From NCBI GenBank assembly GCA_003251995.1, contig QKDT01000253.1, forward strand, positions 1 through 5,755: a stretch of 5,755 nt of DNA, in the 5' to 3' direction. The DNA comes from Desulfovibrio desulfuricans (lineage in GTDB: Bacteria > Desulfobacterota > Desulfovibrionia > Desulfovibrionales > Desulfovibrionaceae). A program made the position numbers and the translations under genes. The notes under the pieces are model-generated. The model saw only the letters and a list, made by a program, of their open reading frames with translations, was not told the origin of the DNA and ran no database searches. This document shows, in pieces, positions 1-5,565 of this stretch (position 1 is the first letter of the stretch; every line of letters starts with the position of its first letter).

Positions 1-561
1 AAGGTCGCTACGGCCCTGATTAAACTCTTTCACAGCCTTGCGGGCCTCATCCTGCAATTCCTGCACATTCTTGGTGGGATCTTTTTCCGCAGCGTCCAGA
101 ATCAGGCCAGAAGAAACGTAGAGTTCAACTACCATGGCTTCAATCTGGTTCAGGGCAGAAACAACCTTTTTGATGCGCTGGCCCGTTATATCCTGAAAAC
201 TCAGGGCGGTAAGCACAGAGGTGAGGTCGTTGCCAAGACAGTTATTATTGGATTCCAGCGTGCTTATGGGCGCGGCATCAGCCCCGCTAGCGCGCAGCTC
301 TGCGAGCAGAGACGCATTCTGTTCCTGAAAATCAAGATGACGCTCAACAATTTCCATTATGGTCATTGTTGCGGATTCCGTATCCTTAAGCACCTCATCC
401 AACTGGCTTGATGCTTCAAGAAAAAGGGCATCAGGGTTTGGGGGCGGCAGTGGCTGGCCTTTGGACGCGGTAGAGATACGCTCAAAGATGTCTCTCAGAC
501 CCTGGCGCATTTCCGTGCTGATCTGCTTGTAAACAGCGGCTTCGGGCTTTTCGTCGTTCAT
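1..561 (-). CDS. cheZ: CheZ-family chemotaxis phosphatase, C-terminal part cut by window edge
   Basis: The first 187 residues are present and the frame is still open at base 1. CheZ dephosphorylates phospho-CheY in the cytoplasm and so ends the flagellar switching signal. The diagnostic stretch is SFQDITGQRIKK at residues 121-132. It matches the E. coli core FQDLTGQ, so D124 and Q128 correspond to the catalytic pair D143/Q147. The flanking sequence is strongly helical with heptad-like hydrophobics (about 48-95 and 104-160), as expected for the long CheZ four-helix-bundle hairpin. A proline-rich break (QPLPPPNPD) lies at 36-44. The C-terminal CheY-binding helix would lie outside the window. 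ATG at 561 is chosen because AGGGG (568-572) sits 6 bases upstream. An in-frame ATG at 603 would add 14 residues, but it directly abuts the T-tract of the upstream terminator and has no ribosome binding site. The family call is firm; which CheY or flagellar system it serves cannot be seen. Confidence 0.87.
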   Translation of the reverse strand, partial: MNDEKPEAAVYKQISTEMRQGLRDIFERISTASKGQPLPPPNPDALFLEASSQLDEVLKDTESATMTIMEIVERHLDFQEQNASLLAELRASGADAAPISTLESNNNCLGNDLTSVLTALSFQDITGQRIKKVVSALNQIEAMVVELYVSSGLILDAAEKDPTKNVQELQDEARKAVKEFNQGRSDL

Positions 562-603
562 GCCCGTCCCCTTTGCGCGCAGCGCGGTTGAATGGATGTG
601 CAT

Positions 604-638
604 AAAAAAGCTCCGCCACGCGCACAGGCGCAGCGGAG
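604..638 (-). terminator. Rho-independent terminator after ybgF
   Basis: Read on the minus strand, CTCCGC (638-633) pairs with GCGGAG (616-611). An inner GCGC/GCGC pairing extends the stem around a CTGT loop with a small bulge. Six T residues (609-604) follow after one C. It begins 9 bases after the ybgF stop, which fits the end of the ileS-lspA-ybgF transcript and separates it from cheZ. Confidence 0.8.
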
Positions 639-647
639 TCTCGGTAC

Positions 648-1613
648 TTACTTGTTGGTTTTCAGGAAGGTCTTGGCCCGCGCAGCTTCAGGCGAGTTGG
701 GGTACTTTTTAATCAGCTCTTCAAGGCGCGCTTTGGCGGCGGCACTCTGATTGAGTTTGCTAAAGCTGATACCCTGCTTGAGGTATGCGCCGGGGGCACT
801 GGAAGACTTGGGGTATTTTTTGATCACTGCGTCATACGCCAGAGCCGCGTCTGCAAACTGATTGCGCTGAAAGTAGCACTCTGCGAGATAGTACTGGGCT
901 TCGGGCGCCTGGCTGTGATCCTTGTAGTTTTTCAAAAAGTCGTTGAATGAGCGCTGCGCTTCGTCATACTTCCGGGCATTGTATGCATTTACGCCAGCAT
1001 CAAACAGCGCCAGGGATATATCCTTTTGGGGTACCTGAACCTGCGGCGCGGGCTGCGGGCTGGGCTGGCCCCATGTGCTGGAGCTGGGGTTGATGACCGT
1101 TTGGGGTTGCTGCGCCGCACCCTGGTTTGCTGCCGCGCCATAGCCTACGGAGCCTGCCGCCATGCCACCTGCCGCTGCCTGCCCGTAAGAAGGCTGACCG
1201 TAACTGGGCTGGCTGAATGCCGGGGCCGCCTGCGCGGCCTGGGTCAAGGGGGCAGAACCACCGCTTGTCATGGGGTCGCCAAGGTTCAGGTTCAGCGCCA
1301 TGCTGCGCTCAACCTGCCGCAGTGCTTCATCGTGCGCTTTAACGCGACCAACCAGGGCTTTGGCGCCACCGGCATTCTGCAAGTCGTCAATCTGGCCTTT
1401 GAGAGCATTGACTTCCTGCCGCAAGGTCTGAATCTGGTTCCAGGCGTCTGCCTGTGCTGGTTGCAACTGGCGCAACTGCACGTCTTGCTGTTGCACCTGC
1501 TGTTCCAGTGACAGGCTGCCGTTGCCGCTGCTGGTGCTGCCACCCACGCAACCGCTCAGGGGCAGAGCCGCGCAGGCCAGAGTCAGGATATACAAAGAAC
1601 GGAGTTTGCGCAT
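648..1613 (-). CDS. ybgF: YbgF/CpoB-like lipoprotein with coiled coil and C-terminal TPR repeats
   Basis: This is a 321-residue envelope protein. Residues 1-22 form a lipoprotein signal peptide: positive MRKLR, a hydrophobic stretch, then the lipobox LSGC with C22 as the predicted lipidated residue. The +2 residue is Val, not Asp, which in the Lol rule favours the outer membrane. Residues about 35-80 are a Gln-rich coiled coil, as in the YbgF trimerisation region. Residues about 118-196 are a low-complexity Gly/Ala/Gln/Pro/Ser linker with a short PSYGQ tandem repeat. Residues about 198-315 carry three TPR-like units (YDEAQRSFNDFLKNY, FADAALAYDAVIKKYP, AAAKARLEELIKKYP), the YbgF C-terminal domain. 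In E. coli CpoB links Tol-Pal to peptidoglycan synthesis during constriction; here that role is inferred from the family. No tol or pal genes are in view. The ATG at 1613 is supported by GAGGG (1618-1622) four bases upstream and by the signal peptide starting there; the frame is open for 35 more codons upstream, but these have no role. It lies 11 bases after the preceding gene. Confidence 0.92.
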   Translation of the reverse strand: MRKLRSLYILTLACAALPLSGCVGGSTSSGNGSLSLEQQVQQQDVQLRQLQPAQADAWNQIQTLRQEVNALKGQIDDLQNAGGAKALVGRVKAHDEALRQVERSMALNLNLGDPMTSGGSAPLTQAAQAAPAFSQPSYGQPSYGQAAAGGMAAGSVGYGAAANQGAAQQPQTVINPSSSTWGQPSPQPAPQVQVPQKDISLALFDAGVNAYNARKYDEAQRSFNDFLKNYKDHSQAPEAQYYLAECYFQRNQFADAALAYDAVIKKYPKSSSAPGAYLKQGISFSKLNQSAAAKARLEELIKKYPNSPEAARAKTFLKTNK

Positions 1614-1624
1614 AGTACCCTCTT

Positions 1625-1831
1625 TCAATTTTGCACTTTTCCCAAAACTTTTTTTCGTCCAGTGAAAATATAGATGATTCCCCCCACAATTGGCAGAAAA
1701 ACTACCAGCACAAGCCACAAGGCGCGCTGTTGCGGGGTTTCAAACTCGTGTCCCCATATGTGCAGAATGCTCCACAAGGTCGGGATCATGGGGAACATTA
1801 CCACAAGCACATGCCACCAATGAAAAATCAT
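1625..1831 (-). CDS. Small two-helix inner-membrane protein, PLDc_N-type domain
   Basis: This 68-residue protein has two predicted membrane helices, about residues 7-26 and 37-56, joined by a short polar loop (GHEFETPQQRA). Its tail is basic (GRKKVLGK). By the positive-inside rule both ends face the cytoplasm. The second helix, with RALWL, FLPIVGGIIY and a following basic stretch, resembles the PLDc_N (phospholipase D-nuclease N-terminal) domain. That domain occurs at the N-terminus of cardiolipin synthases and also as free small proteins of unknown function. No HKD catalytic motif is present, so it is not itself a phospholipase. The start is firm: its ATG overlaps the lspA stop as ATGA (1828-1831), and GAGGA (1837-1841) lies 5 bases upstream, suggesting translational coupling. 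Its stop lies two bases before the ybgF ribosome binding site. Function is unknown; operon position suggests an envelope role. Confidence 0.85.
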   Translation of the reverse strand: MIFHWWHVLVVMFPMIPTLWSILHIWGHEFETPQQRALWLVLVVFLPIVGGIIYIFTGRKKVLGKVQN

Positions 1832-2355
1832 GCGGTTCCTCGCTTGCCGGGGTTTTGTTTGCCGCCCTTATCACTGGCGGTTGCCGGGGGCTTGCGCCAG
1901 AGAATCAGGCAGGCCAGCGCCGCACCCACAAATATGGCAGAATCAGCCACATTAAAGGCGGGCCAGTGCCAGTCGCCCCAATAAACATCCAAAAAGTCGA
2001 CCACAGCGCGAAAGCGTACGCGGTCAACAAGATTGCCAAGCGCGCCGCCCATTACAAGCCCCAGGGCCGTAAACAGCCAGGGCTCTTCATCAGCGCTGCG
2101 CACCAGCATGATAATGGCCCACACAGCTACAATAGTGGCAACTAGAAACAGCCAGAACTGCCATTCAATGTCTGACCGGTTTAAAAAGCCAAAGGCAGCC
2201 CCGCGATTGCGGATGTTGACCAGATCAAACAGCCCCGAAATAACCGTGATAGGCCTGTGCTCGGGTATGAACTGCATGACTGCCCACTTGCTCACCTGAT
2301 CGAGAACAAGGGCTACAACCGCTGCCAGTCCGAGTATGCGGTAACGCCTTGGCAT
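1828..2355 (-). CDS. lspA: Lipoprotein signal peptidase (signal peptidase II)
   Basis: LspA is the inner-membrane aspartyl protease that cleaves the signal peptide of diacylglyceryl-modified prolipoproteins just before the lipid-bearing Cys. It is the target of globomycin. The 175-residue product has four predicted helices (about 6-24, 66-86, 92-109, 135-153). All family motifs are visible: DQVSK (19-23), NRGAAFGF (50-57), GGALGNLVDRV (103-113) with catalytic D111, and FNVADSAI (134-141) with catalytic D138. The C-terminus is a Lys/Gly-rich cytoplasmic tail (from about 154). The start at ATG 2355 gives a normal length and leaves 5 bases after the ileS stop. Its ribosome binding site is weak (GGAAG at 2366-2370, 10 bases away), so translation is probably coupled to ileS. 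Upstream in-frame codons overlap ileS and are not plausible. ileS-lspA adjacency is common in bacteria. Confidence 0.97.
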   Translation of the reverse strand: MPRRYRILGLAAVVALVLDQVSKWAVMQFIPEHRPITVISGLFDLVNIRNRGAAFGFLNRSDIEWQFWLFLVATIVAVWAIIMLVRSADEEPWLFTALGLVMGGALGNLVDRVRFRAVVDFLDVYWGDWHWPAFNVADSAIFVGAALACLILWRKPPATASDKGGKQNPGKRGTA

Positions 2356-2360
2356 TCTTG

Positions 2361-5177
2361 TTACGCTTCCATGGCCTTGATAACAGCGGTGCAACGGGGG
2401 CAGAGAGTGGGATGATCCGCATCGGTGCCAAGTTCCGTGCTGTATATCCAGCAACGTTCACACTTTTCACCATGGGCTTTTTCCACACCGATTGCCAGCC
2501 CGGCGATTTCTTCATCGCGGTAGGCGTCTTGCGGGGCGCTTTCAAGGGGCTGCATGCAGATTTGCGATACAATGCAAAACGCGCGCAGATCTGTATTCAG
2601 GCCTTCAAGGCGCTGGCGCAGTTCGTCCGCTACAAAGAGCGTCACGCGGGTATCGAGCGAGTGACCGATAACGCCATCGCGCCGCATGGGTTCAATGGCC
2701 TTGGTCACAGCCCCACGCACGGCGGTGAGCACGTTCCAGTCGTCCCGCACACCGTCTTCAAGCAGCAAGGGGGCAGACTCAATGGGTTGCAGGGCAAAAA
2801 CTGTAGGTTCTGTGCCGCGCAGGCCTTGGGGCAGATGCGCAAAGATTTCTTCGGCGGTGAAGGAGAGCACCGGGGCCATATCACGCAGCAACAAGCCGAG
2901 AATGTGCCACAGCGCGGTTTGGGCCGAGCGGCGTTCCGCGCTTGCAGGGCCGGAGGCGTAGAGGCGGTCTTTCAGCACATCCAGATACATGGACGAAAGA
3001 TCCGTCACGCAATAGTTGTGCAGGGTGTGGTAGACCTTGTGGAAGTCAAAATCCATATAGGCCTGCTGCACGCGATCGTGTACGCGGGCTGCAGCGTCGA
3101 TGGCAAAACGGTCGAGCGGCAGCAGATCGGTCAGCGGCAGCAGATCGTCCTTGCAGAGTCCTTCAAGGTTGCCAAGGATAAAGCGGCAGGTGTTGCGGAT
3201 GCGGCGGTAGGCATCCACAAGACGACCAAGGATTTCATCTGAAATGCGGATGTCTTCGCGGTATTCAACAGACGAAACCCACAAGCGCACGATTTCAGCG
3301 CCGAACTTTTCAATAAGTTCTTGCGGGGCGATGACGTTGCCGATGGACTTGGACATCTTGCGGCCGTCGCCGTCCACCACGTAGCCGTGGGTGAGCACAG
3401 CCTTGTAAGGCGCGCGCTGGCGCGTACCTTCACTGACCAGCAGCGAGCTGTGGAACCAGCCGCGGTGCTGGTCTGAACCTTCAAGGTACAGGTCGGCGGG
3501 GTAGGCGAGATCGGGGCGCTGCTCAAGCACGGCGGCAAAGCTGGTGCCAGAGTCAAACCACACATCAAGAATATCTGTTTCGCGCTTCCAGTGGTTGCCG
3601 CCGCAGTGCGGGCAGGCAAGACCTTCAGGCACGATTTCCGAAAGTTCGGCCTCGTACCAGTAGTCGCAGCCGGTGGGGTGCTTGGCAAAGCGGTCGCAGA
3701 GATCGCGCATCCAGTTGGGATCGTTCCAGGCTTCGCCGCAGTCTTCACAAAGCAGGGCCATGATGGGCACGCCCCACTGACGCTGGCGCGAGATGCACCA
3801 GTCAGGCCGGAATTCAATCATATTGTGGATGCGCTCGCGGCCCCAGGCAGGGATCCAGCGAACCTGTTCGTCAATGGCCTTGAGGGCGCGACCGCGCAGG
3901 TCGTTTTTTTCCATGCTGATGAACCACTGGGTGGTAGCACGGAAAATGACCGGCTCTTTGCAGCGCCAGCAGTGCGGGTAGGAGTGCTTGATCTTGGCCT
4001 TACGCAACAGTGCGCCGACTTCTTCCAGCTTTTCAATAACCTTGGGGTTGGCTTCAAAGACATTCAGGCCAGCAAAAAATTCTACTGTAGGCAGAAAGCG
4101 TCCGGCGTCGTCCATGGGCGAATAGATTTCGAGGCCATACTTGAGGCCCACTTCGTAGTCTTCGCGACCATGCCCAGGGGCGGTATGAACGCAGCCCGTG
4201 CCAGCTTCAAGGGTAACATGCTGTCCAAGAATGATGGGCGAAACCCGGTCGTAAAAAGGATGGTGTGCCTTCAGGCCTTCAAGCTGGTCGCCTGTAGCGC
4301 GACCAAGAATTTTGGGTTCACCCCAGCCGAACTGCTCCGCGCACGATGCCAGCAACTCTTCCGCCAGCAGATACTGTGCGCCTTCGACCTCCGCCAACAC
4401 ATAGGTGAACTCGGGGTGCAGGCACACCGCCATGTTGTCCGGCATCGACCAGGGGGTGGTGGTCCAGATAACCACATACGCATGCGCAGGATCAGCGGCG
4501 GAAAATACCTTTTTCAGGCCTTCGTCCTGCAGGGGAAAGCGCACAAAGATGGAAGGGGACGTGTGGTCGTAATATTCCACCTCTGCCTCTGCAAGGGCCG
4601 TATGGCACGAGCAGCACCAGTAGATGGGCTTTTTAGAGCGCATGACGCCGCCGGTTTCCACAAAGTTGGCAAGCTCACGGGCGGTGGTTGCCTCGTAGGT
4701 GGGGCGCATGCTCATGTAGGGATCTTCCCAATTACCGAGTACGCCGAGCCGACGAAATTCCTTGCGCTGCACGTCAATCCATTTGGAGGCGTAGTCGCGG
4801 CAGAGCTTGCGCACCACATGGGCGGGCAGAGTCTTTTTCTTTTCCTTCAGCTCCTGCTCAACCTTGTGTTCAATGGGCAGACCATGACAATCCCACCCCG
4901 GCACATAGCGGGATGCAAAACCAGCCATATTGCGCGATTTAACGATAATATCCTTGAGAATCTTGTTCAGAGCCGTGCCCATGTGAATGTGACCGTTGGC
5001 GTAAGGCGGGCCATCGTGGAGCACATAGGTGCCCTTGCTGCCAGAAGCCTCAACCATGGCCTCATAGCTGTTAATGGTATCCCACTTCTTCAGGGTTTCC
5101 GGCTCACGCTGGGCCAAATTGGCTTTCATGGGAAATGCGGTCTGAGGCAAGTTCAACGTTTTCTTATAATCGCTCAT
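2361..5177 (-). CDS. ileS: Isoleucyl-tRNA synthetase, bacterial type with C-terminal zinc finger
   Basis: This cytoplasmic class I synthetase charges tRNA-Ile with isoleucine and hydrolyses misactivated valine. The 938-residue product is about the same length as the E. coli enzyme. Motifs in order: the HIGH-motif position in PPYANGHIHMGT (residues 65-68 read HMGT); GWDCHGLPIEHKVE from 94; editing-domain TTTPW (239-243) with N248; editing-domain GHGREDY with D340, equivalent to E. coli D342; DVWFDSG (538-544); EGSDQHRGWF (566-575); KMSKS (607-611); and a C-terminal zinc finger CERC (906-909)/CPRC (926-929) with the same spacing as in E. coli. The zinc finger marks the usual bacterial type. An additional CEDC (477-480)/CPHC (522-525) pair could bind zinc within the catalytic-domain insertion. 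ATG 5177 is preferred because GGGAG (5183-5187) lies 5 bases upstream; a GTG at 5192 in frame overlaps that site. It is the first gene of the cluster, behind a sigma70-like promoter. Confidence 0.99.
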   Translation of the reverse strand: MSDYKKTLNLPQTAFPMKANLAQREPETLKKWDTINSYEAMVEASGSKGTYVLHDGPPYANGHIHMGTALNKILKDIIVKSRNMAGFASRYVPGWDCHGLPIEHKVEQELKEKKKTLPAHVVRKLCRDYASKWIDVQRKEFRRLGVLGNWEDPYMSMRPTYEATTARELANFVETGGVMRSKKPIYWCCSCHTALAEAEVEYYDHTSPSIFVRFPLQDEGLKKVFSAADPAHAYVVIWTTTPWSMPDNMAVCLHPEFTYVLAEVEGAQYLLAEELLASCAEQFGWGEPKILGRATGDQLEGLKAHHPFYDRVSPIILGQHVTLEAGTGCVHTAPGHGREDYEVGLKYGLEIYSPMDDAGRFLPTVEFFAGLNVFEANPKVIEKLEEVGALLRKAKIKHSYPHCWRCKEPVIFRATTQWFISMEKNDLRGRALKAIDEQVRWIPAWGRERIHNMIEFRPDWCISRQRQWGVPIMALLCEDCGEAWNDPNWMRDLCDRFAKHPTGCDYWYEAELSEIVPEGLACPHCGGNHWKRETDILDVWFDSGTSFAAVLEQRPDLAYPADLYLEGSDQHRGWFHSSLLVSEGTRQRAPYKAVLTHGYVVDGDGRKMSKSIGNVIAPQELIEKFGAEIVRLWVSSVEYREDIRISDEILGRLVDAYRRIRNTCRFILGNLEGLCKDDLLPLTDLLPLDRFAIDAAARVHDRVQQAYMDFDFHKVYHTLHNYCVTDLSSMYLDVLKDRLYASGPASAERRSAQTALWHILGLLLRDMAPVLSFTAEEIFAHLPQGLRGTEPTVFALQPIESAPLLLEDGVRDDWNVLTAVRGAVTKAIEPMRRDGVIGHSLDTRVTLFVADELRQRLEGLNTDLRAFCIVSQICMQPLESAPQDAYRDEEIAGLAIGVEKAHGEKCERCWIYSTELGTDADHPTLCPRCTAVIKAMEA

Positions 5178-5241
5178 GCTGGCTCCCGGCACAGTTCAAC
5201 TCAAGGACTTGGCTATATTAGCAAGGTGAAAAAATCGATCT

Positions 5242-5270
5242 AGTGTGGGCAAATAGCGGGGCAAAGTCAA
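5242..5270 (-). promoter_or_regulatory. Candidate sigma70-type promoter of the ileS operon
   Basis: On the minus strand TTGACT (5270-5265) matches the -35 consensus in 5 of 6 positions. It is followed after exactly 17 bases by CACACT (5247-5242), a weak -10 that matches 3 of 6. This would put the transcript start near 5235 and give a leader of roughly 55-60 bases. A better -10-like TAATAT lies further down (about 5214-5219) but has no -35 at a suitable distance. This is a visual prediction only. Confidence 0.45.
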
Positions 5271-5274
5271 GAAG

Positions 5275-5296
5275 AGCAGGACACTGTGTTCCTGCT
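5275..5296. repeat. Short inverted repeat next to the ileS -35 box
   Basis: AGCAGGA (5275-5281) and TCCTGCT (5290-5296) are perfect 7-bp inverted arms around an 8-base centre. The element ends 5 bases upstream of the predicted ileS -35 box. It could be an operator or a weak hairpin at the end of an upstream minus-strand transcript. No strong T-tract follows (CTTCTTGACTTT), so terminator function is doubtful. Confidence 0.5.
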
Positions 5297-5345
5297 GTTG
5301 CGCGCTGGCGATGCGCAGACTGGATATGAAAAGTTTTGTCGGGCC

Positions 5346-5368
5346 ACACAGATGTGTAACATTACACA
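5346..5368. promoter_or_regulatory. CRP/FNR-like palindrome, possible regulator binding site
   Basis: TGTGTAA (5353-5359) and TTACACA (5362-5368) are perfect 7-bp inverted arms around CA. The layout TGTG-N8-CACA is that of CRP/FNR-family sites (TGTGA-N6-TCACA), with T/A in place of the usual A/T at the fifth position of each half. A second, overlapping palindrome, ACACA (5346-5350)-GA-TGTGT (5353-5357), shares the middle arm. It lies about 75-100 bp upstream of the predicted ileS -35. The binding protein is unknown. Confidence 0.35.
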
Positions 5369-5383
5369 AGATAGTGCCCTACA

Positions 5384-5400
5384 TAAATGACCTGCATTTA
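5384..5400. repeat. Short inverted repeat TAAATG/CATTTA
   Basis: Perfect 6-bp arms TAAATG (5384-5389) and CATTTA (5395-5400) flank the 5-base spacer ACCTG. Arms this short can arise by chance. It is recorded because it lies 15 bases from the TGTGTAA palindrome in the same intergenic region. Confidence 0.3.
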
Positions 5401-5499
5401 GGCGAAATGGCTGGTCCACAGTTTTGCCCGCCCGCAAGACATAAAGGGTAAGATCAGGCGCTACGCGCGCTCAGGTAACTCTACGGTATTTGTCAGCAA

Positions 5500-5548
5500 T
5501 TTCTGCAAAAGGTTCTTCAAGGATGTTTTGCAGAACCTTTTGCAGAAA
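5500..5548. repeat. 17-bp perfect inverted repeat downstream of hypC
   Basis: The left arm (5500-5516, TTTCTGCAAAAGGTTCT) is exactly reverse-complementary to the right arm (5532-5548), with a 15-base loop. It begins 17 bases after the hypC stop in the direction of transcription. An RNA hairpin here would be stable, but neither side has a proper U-tract (minus strand continues TTGCTGACA). It could be a 3' end stabiliser, a non-canonical terminator or a repeat element. The core TTTTGCAGAA occurs twice in tandem at 12-base spacing (5526-5535 and 5538-5547) and once inverted (5501-5510). Confidence 0.8.
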
Positions 5549-5565
5549 AATTTGTAAACAGGCTG

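Larger units (their letters stand above)
5178..5565. other. hypC-ileS intergenic region, no convincing gene
   Basis: The 388 non-coding bases between the hypC stop and the ileS start are more AT-rich than the flanking genes. In transcription order they hold a 17-bp inverted repeat (5500-5548), a TAAATG/CATTTA repeat (5384-5400), a TGTGTAA palindrome (5353-5368) overlapped by an ACACA/TGTGT pair, an AGCAGGA/TCCTGCT repeat (5275-5296), and the probable ileS promoter. I see no tRNA, no T-box leader and no small ORF with a good ribosome binding site. Confidence 0.7.

Noticed and set aside
1026..1511. Open frame of 161 codons on the plus strand opposite ybgF
   Set aside because: It is antisense to the low-complexity linker and coiled coil of ybgF. 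The Arg/Cys/Gly-rich translation is typical of a shadow frame.
2349..3242. Open frame of 297 codons on the plus strand opposite the 3' end of ileS
   Set aside because: It is antisense to the IleRS anticodon-binding and zinc-finger regions, has no family resemblance, and has no supporting start context.
3591..5243. Long open frame (550 codons) on the plus strand opposite ileS
   Set aside because: It lies antisense to a complete, motif-rich ileS. The translation has no recognisable domain and looks like a by-product of codon bias in the real gene.
5178..5300. T-box or other riboswitch leader for ileS
   Set aside because: The leader from the predicted promoter is only about 55-60 bases and contains no T-box sequence or terminator/antiterminator pair.
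5299..5317. TGCGC...GCGCA inverted repeat
   Set aside because: Arms of 5 bp in a GC-rich stretch are expected by chance.
5412..5427. Sigma54-like TGG...GC element on the plus strand
   Set aside because: The spacing between the GG and GC elements is 11 instead of 10 bases, the -24 box is poor, and no plus-strand gene follows.
5326..5451. Possible 41-codon ORF on the plus strand in the intergenic region (begins MKSFVGPHRC)
   Set aside because: It has no proper ribosome binding site, no recognisable protein character, and runs across the TGTGTAA and TAAATG palindromes. It is opposite in direction to both neighbours.
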